From assembly GCA_936440205.1 (NCBI GenBank), contig OW387148.1:28203961-28267960 (forward strand): DNA of 64,000 bases, given 5' to 3'. Positions 11,286 through 22,304 of the stretch are shown here, piece by piece (position 1 is the first letter of the stretch; every line of letters begins with the position of its first letter). This DNA is from Lepidonotus clava (lineage: Eukaryota; Annelida; Polychaeta; Phyllodocida; Polynoidae). Made by a program: the position numbers and the translations under genes. The notes under the pieces were generated by a model. That model saw only the letters and a program-made list of their open reading frames with translations. It searched no databases and had not been told where the DNA came from.

Positions 11286-11383
11286 TTGGCCAAGGAAAGA
11301 GGTTTCATGATGCCAGGAGAAGACAAGTTCAGTGACTGGGGAGCCAACCTGGTGACCAAATTCCGCGAAACTATTAGTCAGAG
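11286..11383 (+). CDS. BHMT: BHMT exon (C-terminal barrel)
   Basis: It reads LAKERGFMMPGEDKFSDWG, then ANLVTKFRETISQR, matching human LAPERGFLPPASEKHGSWG. The acceptor is GCTGTAG and the donor GTAAGG at 11384, with phase 2 at the end. Confidence 0.9.
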
Positions 11384-11559
11384 GTAAGGGCTTTATTCAG
11401 TTTAAGATACCTGTATTTTTCTATATTTTTAAGGGAGAACTCCGTGGGGGTAGTGGGGTGGGGCATCTGCTCCGGGGAAGAATATTATGCTGCCAGTAGC
11501 CCCTGCTGATCATAGAAGGCAATGATAGGGGGGACCCAGCACTGACCAAGTGGTTCTTT

Positions 11560-11630
11560 GGGCTCAATTCCCGGTTGCTGCAAAGTACAGCCTAAAACAT
11601 CCATCACTCACTCACTCACTTCAGGGAGAA
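11560..11630 (-). repeat. SINE-like fragment with (GTGA)n end
   Basis: Read on the minus strand it is a GTGAGTGAGTGAGTG run followed by ATGGATGTTTTAGGC and a GAATTGAGCCC block. The run resembles the one opening the repeat at 16866. It lies in the last BHMT intron. Confidence 0.4.
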
Positions 11631-11743
11631 CATACACTGTAATACGTAAACACTGTAAATCTACCGCAAAGCATGCTGGCAATAATGTTTTTCTCCTGTA
11701 TCTACCCCTGACTACACACATATATATATATTTCTCTTTTCAG

Positions 11744-11846
11744 AAACACTCGTGAATACTGGGAGAACATCAAACCTGCATCAGGACGACCCGACTGTGC
11801 CTGCATATCTAAACCACAGACTGTTGCAGGGGATAAGAAGAAGTGA
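11744..11846 (+). CDS. BHMT: BHMT terminal exon with stop codon
   Basis: It begins one base into an Arg codon and reads NTREYWENIKPASGRPD, then ends AGDKKK before TGA (11844-11846). The acceptor is TTTTCAG. The human protein continues about 25-30 residues further in a C-terminal dimerisation arm (TEQQLKELFEKQKFKSQ in human); that arm is absent here, so the protein would be about 380 residues rather than 406. The stop TGA is the first triplet of the repeated word TGAGCAGCTCA. Confidence 0.9.
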
Positions 11847-12052
11847 GCAGCTCAATTGTTCAAACAAAAATTTGATTATGAGCAGCTCAGTTGGAAATAA
11901 CTACCAAGGTTATTCTGGGGACAAATATAAGTGAGCAGCTCACTTTTTCAAATTAACATTAAATGTTAATTAACTTTAAATGTTAACTTTTTCAAATTAA
12001 CATTAAATGTTAATTTGAAAAAGTGATTCAAATTTTGAATATGAGCAGCTCA
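11844..12052 (+). repeat. Four GAGCAGCTC words and a palindrome in the BHMT 3' region
   Basis: GAGCAGCTC occurs at 11845, 11880, 11933 and 12043. Around them, blocks such as ATGAGCAGCTCAGTTG are repeated, so this looks like a decayed tandem duplication. Inside lies a perfect inverted repeat, arms ACTTTTTCAAATTAACAT (11986-12003) and its complement (12007-12024), with a 3-nt loop. It should lie in the BHMT 3' UTR. Confidence 0.75.
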
Positions 12053-12275
12053 GTTGAAAATAAATGAACTGAGATTATTTTGAGGATACTGATATGCAAG
12101 AACTAACGTTTATATCAAGAACTGATAACTTTCAGAAGCTTAATGCATTTAGCTTAATACATGGTTGTACCCATGGTACCAGCAAAGATGGAAGTAACCA
12201 GCAACTACAAAAATACAAATAGCCATGGTGGTTGGCTAAACTGACAGAAACAATCAGTACCTTATGGTCCATGTT

Positions 12276-12844
12276 TTAAAGAGAGGAGCCAGTGAAATTT
12301 CAATTTTGGTTATTTCACACTTTATATGTTAGATGTAATGTTTTTTAAGTAGTATGCAAATTTTCAGTATAATTAATTGATTATTTCATGTTAAAAATGG
12401 GCTTCTACATTTGATAAACCTCATATTCCTCTGACCATCAGGAAAACACATATCTGTGTGTGACGTCACACAAATGACAGTTATATTCAAATTTCAAATT
12501 TCTAAATTCCATAAAAAATATATTTCTGCATATTTACTTTTATAAATCATTTAATTTTGTTATTTTAATCTCTTTTTGACTTATAAAGAGTATTTAACAT
12601 ATTTCTTATTGCAATTATTTCACTTTTGTAATTTTTCAACTGTTCTGCTTGTGACGTCACATACAGATAATTGCTCTGTGCAGGTAGTGTCAGATGCAGG
12701 CAGGGGAACTCAGATTGGTGGAGACAAAATGTGAATAAAACAAAAACTATTAGAGATAAAAGCATACAATTTGGTATGGTCATTCCCTTGATGGTAAAGA
12801 TCACGGCAGTATGCCAGATTATGGTCACTGGCCCCTCCCTTTAA
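12276..12844. mobile_element. TTAA-bounded foldback MITE carrying two CRE palindromes
   Basis: The ends are TTAAAGAGAGGAGCCAGTGA and the inverse TCACTGGCCCCTCCCTTTAA, two mismatches in 20. A second inverted pair lies inside: GTGTGTGACGTCACAC near 12455-12470 and CTTGTGACGTCACATACAG near 12648-12666, each containing TGACGTCA. No open frame of note. It lies just downstream of BHMT. Confidence 0.75.
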
Positions 12845-12915
12845 TGGAATATTGTAAGGATTGACAAAATGACAGTAAAGTATAAGTCATGTGAAGAGTG
12901 TGTCTAGACAGTAAG

Positions 12916-12921
12916 AATAAA
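12916..12921 (+). terminator. Possible BHMT polyadenylation signal
   Basis: AATAAA lies 1.07 kb after the BHMT stop. Other AATAAA hexamers occur nearby (about 12059, 12733, 13087), so the used site cannot be chosen from sequence alone. Confidence 0.25.
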
Positions 12922-13256
12922 ACAATTTGCAAATACTATTAGAAGGCAAGAATTAACTAACAAGCACAAAGAAAATGCAAAGGACACCTAATGAGGACAA
13001 AAGCTAAATTCAGCAAGTGCAATGTGTTGATGAGAAGAGAAACTGAGGATGGGTGGATATAAAACTTGTGCACGGAATACTAGGATAATAAACAATTGTT
13101 TTAATAAGTGAGTGTCATTGCCTCAGTTTATACATTTCTCTACTCTTGCACGCTCAGTTTTGTTGTGTTTTGTTCGGACCTCGGTCACTGACCTCACAGA
13201 GACAAATTGTCAGTGAAGGTCCTATTACGCCCTAATTACACCACACATCGGGAAGA

Positions 13257-13672
13257 CAAAAGGCCATATTCCACTTTGCGGCGTTTAACTTGCGGTGGGC
13301 ATTTTACCAGCGGTGATTGGCCCCACCGCAAGTACATTTGCAATTGGTCACCGCAAGGTGGAATATAGACATTACTTGGGTAGGTACTTGCGGTGGTGCT
13401 TTCATTGAGCCACTGGAAGCACCACCACAAATGATTTGTTCTTCGTTTATTATGATTTAAACTTTTTTTTTTACTTTTTAAAAGTTTTGTTATGATTCTT
13501 ATGATTTTTTTTAATTTTGTTTATTTATATCTATAATTATTTTATAGAGATTTCTTTTGAGCCCTTGCGACGGCAGAAACGAACATGTTTGTTTCCTCAC
13601 CGCAAGTAGCTTGAGGTGGGAGCCTAGCCCACCGCAAGTATGACCCCACCGCATAGTGGAATATGGCCTTGT
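13257..13672. mobile_element. Foldback MITE filled with CACCGCAAG words
   Basis: The left end is ACAAAAGGCCATATTCCAC followed by TTTGCGG. The right end is CCGCATAGTGGAATATGG followed by CCTTGTG. The word CACCGCAAG or its complement occurs at least six times inside, in both orientations, and its first letters directly abut the shared ends. Confidence 0.8.
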
Positions 13673-13924
13673 GTTGGGTCGCATTGCCCAACGCGTCTGG
13701 TTCGTGTTTGGGCTGTTTTAAGAGCATATCATACTATGCGTTGGCTACCAACGCGGCCAACCCAAACTATATTATACTATGCGTTTTGGGCCCACATTGG
13801 CTCGTGTCAGTTCGCATTGGCTCAGTTTTTTTTTTAACAAACATGTCTGTACAATAACGCAAGTCAGACACATTGGGCAATGCGACCCAACCGAAATGGC
13901 CTCGATACTTAGTGTAATATGGCC
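13673..13924. mobile_element. Foldback element with GCGTTGGGC words
   Basis: A perfect 19-bp inverted repeat (13673-13691 and 13873-13891, TTGGGCAATGCGACCCAAC) bounds the core. The right end is TTAGTGTAATATGGCCTTTA. It abuts the previous element directly and shares its GGAATATGGCC junction. Words such as GCGTTGGC and CCAACGCG recur inside. Several overlapping open frames here are by-products of the repeat. Confidence 0.7.
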
Positions 13925-14108
13925 TTTACACTACACAACTATGAGCTGTGATATCACTGCAATATGATGATATTACAGACACTTTGCATGATGGAGTGAT
14001 ATAAATATGGGATATTTTAGGTGTATCAAACAAAGAATTTTGTCTCGACTTTGGGCGATTTCTCCGCGATATTGTTAAATCGGAGCTCATGTCATGCAGT
14101 GTAATACC
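13925..14108. mobile_element. Foldback MITE with GAGCTSYGATATC ends
   Basis: Inverted ends: TTACACTACACAACTATGAG at the left and GAGCTCATGTCATGCAGTG with TAATACC at the right. The copy at 1011-1203 shares most of its length. It is the third element in an unbroken row from 13257. Confidence 0.65.
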
Positions 14109-15368
14109 ATTTCAACCCCTCCCACTCCATACACTCGAACTGGCATCCTGTACCCAGACATCGCTATAGACCCTTGCAGGAAGAAAGGGTGACATTTATA
14201 GCCAATTATGAAGCATAGGAATAAAAGAGTTTCATTAGTTGATTTCAATTACAATATTCCTCAACAAAACAATTTAGTACAATTATAAAATTTAGCAATT
14301 ATTATTTACACTCTAATGGGGTTTTAAACATTACATTTAGCTGTAGAATTATGTCTAAAACATATATCTTCACCCCTTACAAATATGATAATCTACCTGA
14401 TTTCTACTACTGCAATAATAAAGATTTTATCTGTTATTATTTTGGTTCTAAATAGAGCATATTTATTTCAAGAAATTGTTGTAAGAATAGGGTGTACATA
14501 AGGTGCATCTTATTGTGAATCCTACATGATAATATGCTGTATACGTACCTTCTCCACCCGATTTAAGTTTAATTTAGAAAACCTTTTTTGCCTCGACTAT
14601 ATAGCAAAGTGACCCTTTCTTAGCGCATACGTCTATAGAAGAACTAACTAGCCACCTCCGGCTGTGGACTTCCTGTGCCCGACACACAATGGTCTCAAGC
14701 TTCATTCCGCAAAAACAGTTTGGTTTGATGGCTATAGAAGCAAACATACTCATGTGCAGGTACCTCAAAATGTTTGCTCTTTCCCTTTGAATCAAATGCA
14801 GAACATGATAAGAAATCGAACATTTCAGATTATATTTCTCTAACATTCTTTGAAATAGCATGATTCAAAGGGGAGCTCCAGTCAAAACCATATGTTCTGC
14901 ACACATAGAATATAAAAGTCCAAGTATGATCGATGTTAAAAACAGAATGAAAATCGGGGCATCGGTTCAAAAGTTATGGACGGAATAATGATATGTCCAA
15001 CTCTTCACTAGAGGCAGCCATTTTTTTTATTATAATACCCAGCATTCATTTCATCATCTCATCAAGTTGTGGTTTCTGTTTAGGTATGTGATATTCATGT
15101 GTCATTTGTTTCTGTGCTAGGTCGTTATTTTGAGGTGATAATCCTCAAGTTTGTTTTACCTTAGTAAAGATAAGTAACATTTGGAAATGACGACATGACA
15201 GAAAACGAATTTGAAATAATTCGCAGATAAACAGTATAGGTTCCTTGGTAAGTACAGCAACAAAAATAATGTCTGTCGGATCTATATGGTTTAGACGGCT
15301 TGCTGAAGGAAAAAGCCGAAGAATTCAATACTAAAGCAAGTTCAGTATGTAATACTTATTAAAAAGTT
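14109..15368. other. No gene seen
   Basis: AT-rich sequence without convincing exons. A block near 14868-15020 (GGGGAGCTCCAGTC onward) looks like the end of an interspersed repeat, but I could not find its partner end. Confidence 0.45.
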
Positions 15369-15574
15369 ACTAGCAGGGACGGATCCAGAGATTTTTATTT
15401 TTTTATTAAAAAAAAAAAAAAAAGGGGGGGGGGGGGCGCCCTTAAGTACAAATTTGGGGCACCCCATCCGTGGTCTAGAATTTAACATTGAAAAGATCAA
15501 AATTTTGCAAAAATTAGGGGGGGGGGGGGGACGCCCGCCTGAGCCGCCCCCGTCTAAATCCGTCCCTGACTAGC
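15369..15574. mobile_element. hAT-like MITE with ACTAGC target duplication
   Basis: The direct repeat ACTAGC (15369-15374 and 15569-15574) flanks inverted ends AGGGACGGATCCAGAG and CTAAATCCGTCCCTG. The inside holds an A run, G runs and C runs, as in other copies of this class in the window. Confidence 0.7.
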
Positions 15575-16865
15575 ATCATGTGTACCACTCACAGAGATCT
15601 AACACTACTTAAATCAACCCTTGCTACAAAGTAAAATATAAAAAAAACAAGAAACAAATCCCACAGGTTAGACCCTCCCCTTCAGAGCCCCATTGGTAGC
15701 TATAGTAGTCTGCCCAGAGCTGACGGAGTGTTTGCTATGTCAATGTTTGCCTACCTCTGACTTGGGATCAGCCGATCAGCAGGACTGGCCTTGTTTGAGG
15801 ACGGCTGAGGGGGTCAGGAGGGTGGTGAGGGTGGTGGGGATAGTGAGGATGGTGAGGTTGGTGAGGATGATATTATTACTTTTACTTAGCATTCATCAAA
15901 ATAATAATTCTTTTTTTGTACCAACTAATCTACATCCAGGGTTTTAACTTGATCATATTGCAGTTATTACAAGGTGTATACATACTTCCTACACCAATTC
16001 TCTCTCCTAGCCTACCATTTCATTATCTTTCTCTCAATGCTTCGTTATTATAGTTATTACCACATTTATACATACGTCTCGGCCCACTTCTGAATATCTC
16101 TTACATAATTTTTAGTACACTTTTGCCATATCACACTTCCTATTTTCATTTAATAAATCACTCGGCTTATAGTGCAGAAGGTAAGGAAAATATTTCTGTA
16201 CTTCTATTTTAGTCGTACAAGTATTGCTTCTCTTTTAAGTCATCTATACTTTAATTCCCATTCTCACACATTTCCTCGGCATTTCCATATACTACTTATC
16301 ACATATATACTTTTCACACAATCTTCATATACTTCTTCCACCATTTCCCCATACTTCTCACAAAAGATTCATGCCCTTCTCTTGTCATTTTCATTTACTT
16401 GCCACGCCATTTCCATGTTCGTCTAACACTTATTCCTCACACTATTTTATGCAAGAGAAGCTTTCTGATTATTACTGTGCAATTCCAGAATAATATTTTA
16501 ACAACATCTTCGTTTATTAACATCTTTATGTGTTTACACGCACTGTACGCAGTTCTCATCACCAGCTGATCACATGTGTTTACAAAAATACTTTCGTAGT
16601 CCCTGAGCCATGTCAAGGTGCCATAATTAGCCTGTTGGTAATTTCCCAAGATCGCTGCACTTTTCAATAATTATGGGCACAAGAAGTCAAGGTAGCACAT
16701 GGGCTAAGTCAATATAGCACACCTTAATGGGTAAGCCTTTAGATAGGTATTGATTTGTGGTCAATACCCCAACGCTTTACCGCCAGGCTAGGTGCTGCCT
16801 TTGTCAATAGGTAGCAATAGGGGTAAACTATGGCCCATATTCCACTAGCTTATTTTACTAACTAA
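15575..16865. other. No gene seen; minor GGTGAGGAT minisatellite
   Basis: GGTGAGGATGGT-like repeats lie at 15817-15870. A TTTCCATATACTTCTCAC-like pyrimidine-rich stretch (16230-16430) is loosely repetitive. The left end of a TATTCCAC foldback, GGCCCATATTCCACTAG, appears near 16833 without a right end. Confidence 0.45.
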
Positions 16866-17030
16866 ATGTAGTGAGTGAGTGAGTGAGTGTTGGGTGTTTT
16901 ACGCCATACAGACAGCAAGTGTCATTTTCACGGCAAAAACCAGTTGGGACGAATTCTGTCTTTGGTGATCGAATCTATGAGATGAAGGTGACAGGTCGGG
17001 TAAACAGCAGGGGATCAAAACCCAACTGAA
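16866..17030 (+). repeat. Dispersed SINE-like repeat with (GTGA)n
   Basis: A run GTGAGTGAGTGAGTG is followed by TTGGGTGTTTTACGCCATAC and a conserved-looking body. A gtga-run plus TTTTACGCC opening is common in dispersed repeats of marine invertebrates. No A and B boxes were identified, so a SINE origin is inference. Confidence 0.45.
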
Positions 17031-17618
17031 TGTAACATTATTTAAGATTTATCTCAGAATCATGTATACAGGTACTGCATGTTGCATATCATTCGAAAGG
17101 TAATTAAATCACTGTTCAAATGATATGTAACATGGCAGGGTTTCCTTGGATTTGGTGTGGGTATTTGGGAAATTGTTGAGAAAATGGGGCTAAAAATCGG
17201 CTTGTGGAAATCAGCCTCCATACCCGTTTACCTGCCTTTGTTTATCGCTTATTAGGCCTACGCTTGGTTCAATACTCGTATGGCACATCAATAGGGTGTT
17301 CATTATATTGACAACGTGCCTTTATGAAAGGAGGGAATAAGCAAGTTGGATATGTCAGGATATTGCGCTTCTTTGTTGTTTTTTTTCATTGAAATTTATA
17401 TGAAGATCAGTGTGTCTCAAACAGTTTTTTATGTGATACATTTTCTATAAAATCCTGTGTTCTGATATAAATTGTACCAAGGTCGTTTCCTTAATTTTTG
17501 ATATAAAGGAAAGTAAGATATCAACGAATACCTAACAAATGCTAAGGTAAAGGGTAATCATGCATCTGTTATCTTGAGAAGAATTATTACAAGCATCGTA
17601 AGATAAGACTATACTAAT

Positions 17619-17970
17619 AAGTGGTGACGTCAAAATTCATGGGCTGTGAACCTGAGATGCTGCGACAGGCTGCAGCAGAATGTTAGTTATAACCCCTATG
17701 TGTCATGCCTGGCCATAGCATTCTAAAACCCCATTGCATTCTCATTAGGGGTACCAGACATGAGCCTTTATCAGTTTTCTATTAGTTGTAGGATAAAATG
17801 GAACTTTCATTTTATGTTTGTATATATAACACACACCAAGTACCCCATTAAGGCTAATTAATTGATTATTAATGAGTTAATGAAGTCATTTAGGGTCATT
17901 AAGATAGTGTCTCTATCCTCTCTATATCAGGCTGCAGCCCTGCTGTGGTGAATTTTGACGCCACCCCTTT
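17619..17970. mobile_element. Foldback MITE with GGTGACGTCAAAATTCA ends
   Basis: The left arm GGTGACGTCAAAATTCA (17623-17639) is matched by TGAATTTTGACGCCACC (17949-17965), one mismatch in 17. The right end continues CCTTTAAAGG. Subterminal CTGCAGC words occur on both sides. Confidence 0.65.
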
Positions 17971-18775
17971 AAAGGTAATCTACGGGTAACTGTTAACTAA
18001 TAATTAGACCTAATAAAGTGAAAATTGAAAGCAAATAACTTAATGTCAGTACCCAGAAAAATACTGATTTAAACCAGGTAAGTCACTGATTGATGTGTAT
18101 TTCAGGTAAATAATGAAGAGAAAAATACATAGAAGCATAATACACTGATCAAAGCGACCCCCTCTAATAACACCAAGGCTAGGCCTGCTAATATAAAACC
18201 ATTTCCTTCCCCACAAGGCACACCTGCTATCCACACCTTTCACACAGTGGAGATTTGCTCCCGACTCTAATGTCAACACTATAGATCTGAAGCCAAGCCG
18301 TTTGGTGTGGAAGAGGAAATAATTGATGATCAATAACTACAAATCGATTGGATGCAACCAGATCCGCCAACATGTCTGTATGATGGAAGTCAGGTATGGG
18401 CGATCTATACTGGTACAATCAGTCATAGTGGGACCGTGAGAAAATAATACCTACCTTCGAGGGCCATAGATATAGTATTGATTTGTACACGGATCGTAAA
18501 TTATAACAATAAGCTTGATCAAACCGTAAGAGGATTGGTTGTACAGTTATATAAAATTTGTGAATTAAAAAGGGTACATCTTATATCTACACCAAGTGGA
18601 TGGGAGTATAACTATGCCAGAATGAAGGCAGTCGCCCATCAAAACATGTTGATAATGCCTATCTTTCTATGATAAAGAAAACCATGTTTACACTTTCTGT
18701 ATTTTCAATAGTTAGGTGAAGCTCCTATGACTTATTCTACTATAACATATGAATTATACAGTGTAGCCTAAAACT

Positions 18776-18941
18776 TGTATTCCACATACCGATTTTGCTG
18801 CCGCTTTTAACAAAATTGGCAGTGGGAATATAAAATCGAAATGTTACACATCATTGAAAAGGTCTCAGAATACTCTTTGATTCTCAGAGAAAATCAACCA
18901 AATGCGAAATTGGCAGCATCAAAATCGGTATGTGGAATACA
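18776..18941. mobile_element. Compact foldback element, TATTCCAC family
   Basis: The outer 22 bp at each end (18776-18797 and 18920-18941) are perfect inverted repeats beginning TGTATTCCACATACCG. Inside, TGCTGCCG and TTGGCAG words recur. At about 166 bp it is the shortest intact member, and exact arms suggest it is young or recently converted. Confidence 0.8.
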
Positions 18942-18947
18942 GGCTTA

Positions 18948-21524
18948 ACTATTATGAAGAGTATATAAATTGGTTCTACAGCTCCAAAATTATAAGGAAT
19001 AGTATGATAATTATGATGGTTTCTCCTTTTTGTTCTGGAAAAGCTGGCTTTGACGATTGAACACATAATGTATGTAGTGCATATTATTCTCTTCAGTATT
19101 TCCTAAAATGGTAATGGCTAAACAGATCTAGAAAATATGAAAGATTTTCTTCATCATTAAGTTGCATTTCCATAAAGCAAACAACCTTTCCATATCTTTC
19201 TGTACATTAGGTTTCAGCCACATTGGATGCCATTCCAGTTCAGCCATGCCACATAATTATTCGGTGGAATATTTATGACACAAAAACCCAAATTAACAAA
19301 ACGCAAAAATGACTTGTAGTTAATTTGATAAATGGTCGGGTTGGTTAGGTTAAGGAGGGTTGCAGCCGGCCCACCTCTCCTAATTTCACATTGTCACGAA
19401 GTATTGGTAATTTTTATGATTTGAAGTGAGGCGTTCTGCACCCTAGGGAACCGTTGGGTAGGTTGTTCAATTACCACAACTAAATCTAAAATAATTCTGT
19501 TCTCCCCGTTACGTTAGTTTAATACGCAAACTCAGAATTTGTCAATGTTGCATTGTCTGTCGATTCATCATCATGTTTTGGGTATTTGTAGACACAATTG
19601 GGTATTTCATAGACATAAATTTATGGGACTCAAGGTAATAAGGAAAAAACTCCAAATAACTGATACACTGATGCAACATTTAAGATAAATCCAGAACTCA
19701 AGAATTAAAAGGATGTACACTGAAGTTCAATTTACAAAATGATATATTTCAATCAGATCACGTTTATTGATTGCTTAATATCTCAAATTAGTTAAGTATA
19801 AAGGCACTGCTGGGAAAACTGTATTTCTTCAATTAACCCAGAATGCGGCTTTATTCGACGTAAGCATTACAAATGCATTAATCACATTCATTAGGAGATG
19901 ACAAGGCAGATGTATACTTCAGTAATCCACATAATCATATACTTTAAGACGAGCCATTGTAAGGTCTCCTACGTATGAATCAATGAATGACTACCTACAT
20001 TGTGTACTATTTAGACAATAGTTGATTTAGAGTTCAGTTGGTGTTCAACAGAACCAGATGAGAAGCCATTCCTCAAAGTATAATACATTGGATACTTTAC
20101 ACTTAAACCTTGAAACACGATTGGAATGGGAAGCGAGGTGCTTAAAGCTAGCTAAACGGTTGTTCCTGTTCTATTATTAAACGCTGTGGTTGTCTCCTCT
20201 AGGAAAATTACATCTCCAAGGGTCATGGGTTAGATTCAATTTTCGCGGAAACTCTAGATGTCATGTAGGTTATTCAATTGTCCTAATTGGTGCTCCCTTT
20301 CAATTGAAGACTTGTGTTACGGTGGCCCATAATGTCTTACAGCTGCTGAGGTGGTATGATGTAACGTGGGTCCTCTATAGGTCTGCAGGACAAGAAAGGG
20401 CTGGTTTTGTCTTTCAGTTCTATTTTAAGTTCTACTTTCCAAAGATTCGTAGAACGTTTCTTTTTTTATATCAATCACATAAGATTACTGGTGGGGGAGT
20501 ACATGATTGATGACTTTTTGAATTTTCTAAACATATTTTGCATGTCATTTGTGGCCATTTATCATCTGAATGTATTTTATATTTTTTCCCTTTGTTCCCA
20601 TTAATTATTATATTCATTAGCAAAGTCATATGGGAGGATGCTCTATTTTTGTGCCGTCTTTGTCAGATTCTATTCCCATTTCTATATTACAATACTTATG
20701 CCTGACAAACAATTTTGTTATTGAATGATAGAAAAAAATGTACTGAATCTAAATATACCACTTTTATTTTTATCATAACATTATTAACAGTGCTACGTTT
20801 TTAAGACAGGCAGAAGGACCAGATATTTCAAGTTTTTCAGTCCTTTCTTGCCCTGCAGACCTATACCATAGTGTCAGCTAAGTGTGGACCAACCGTTTGG
20901 CCTTTTGATTATTTCCTGGAATTGAAGGCAATGTTGGTAAGAAAATATCAAGGCACCATTCAAGGCATCAAACAAATGATCTATGCTTGAACGAGATTAT
21001 TGTCAATTATACAGAACTCAAATAATATTAATATTTTTACAGATTAAATGACACACAAAGAAAATATTATTGAGAATATAAAAGAAATAAGGCACTGATA
21101 CTTGACTGATACTTGACTTCTTTTGCCAGTTATTCACATAACTTGTCCACTGCTAGATTTCGATGTAAACTAGCACACTGTTCTAATAGACGTTGTGCAA
21201 ATGACGTTACAACTCTCTAAAACAAGGTGGTGGCTATATTGGCGATCAATTAACAACCATGTTTATTTGTATTTTTAAAGCATTTAGAACATATCTTTTA
21301 TAAACATTTTACTTAGGAAAATCCCACTGAATAATAATAAACAATTATCATCAGTTAGCAGGTTAGAAATGATCAATTTTGGATTTATTTCACAGCCACA
21401 TGGTGGTGATCACCACGTGGTGATCACCCAAAAGTGACCACGTGACCATATCTGCACAAAGTCTACATTAATTCAGGATAAATAAACGAATTAGATTGTT
21501 ATGCATTAAGGTAATAAATCTGTT
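18948..21524. other. No gene seen
   Basis: AT-rich non-coding sequence. Palindromic CCACATGGTGGTGATCACCAC (near 21400) contains GGTGATCACC and then repeats GTGATCACC. Two copies of a GTCTGCAGGRCAAG-like block (20381 and the reverse form near 20850) suggest an inverted repeat about 470 bp apart. No exon is supported. Confidence 0.45.
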
Positions 21525-21736
21525 AACCATTCACTGTTTTTCTTGTCCTATTTTCTTTCCACACAAAACCAATCCAGCATATTTCAGGGGTCTACACTAA
21601 CCATCCCATAAAGCCTCAGCGATAGTCATCTGGTCACATGTGGGGGTCTGCCTTAACCACTGTGATAGACTGATAACTACCCCAGCAGACAGCAGGGGTT
21701 ATGTCAGATTACCAGGAGCAGGGACTGACTTTATTG
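21525..21736 (+). repeat. 212-bp direct repeat, copy 1
   Basis: It begins AACCATTCACTGTTTTTCTTG and ends GACTGACTTTATTG. It is repeated at 22095-22304 with roughly 10% differences. The shared part includes GTCATCTGGTCACATGTGGG. Confidence 0.85.
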
Positions 21737-22094
21737 TTGCAGATGAGTAATTATTACAATATTTTATAATCTGTATGTAGCAATATATATATATATATAA
21801 ATGGTGATAAACCACATGTTTACTTCTATAAATATTTTAGGAATGGGGATTCCCTTTTATGGATAGATGGGAATTCCTAATTGGTACCGTGTGGTGTCAC
21901 AAATACGGGGATTTCCCCCAAAAATACATATATTAGACAATATTTCAAAGTCCCATAACTTTTTCTACATTTGAAATATCCTTAGGTATCTCTAGCACTA
22001 TTAGTCCTTGATGTTAATGCCATGTTTGAGGACTTTTATTGGAAAATATTTATCCTACAATTATGTGCAAGGTTTCCTTTAAGGTTATAAATCA

Positions 22095-22304
22095 AACCAT
22101 TCACGGTTTTTCTTGTTTTATTTTTTTCACATAAAACCATTCCAGCAAATTCCAGGGGTCTACACTAACCATACCATAAAGCCTAACCGATAGTCATCTG
22201 GTCACATGTGGGGGTCTGCCTTAACCACTGTGATAGACTGATAACTACCCTAGCAAACAGCAGGGGTTATGTCAGATTACCAGGAGCAAGGACTGACTTT
22301 ATTG
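22095..22304 (+). repeat. 212-bp direct repeat, copy 2
   Basis: Second copy of 21525-21736, offset 570 bp. The 358 bp between the copies are not repeated. It is either a segmental duplication or two insertions of one dispersed element. Confidence 0.85.

Noticed and set aside
21525-22304. Pair of long terminal repeats around an internal region
   Set aside because: Only 358 bp lie between the copies, no coding or primer-site sequence is present, and no target duplication is visible.
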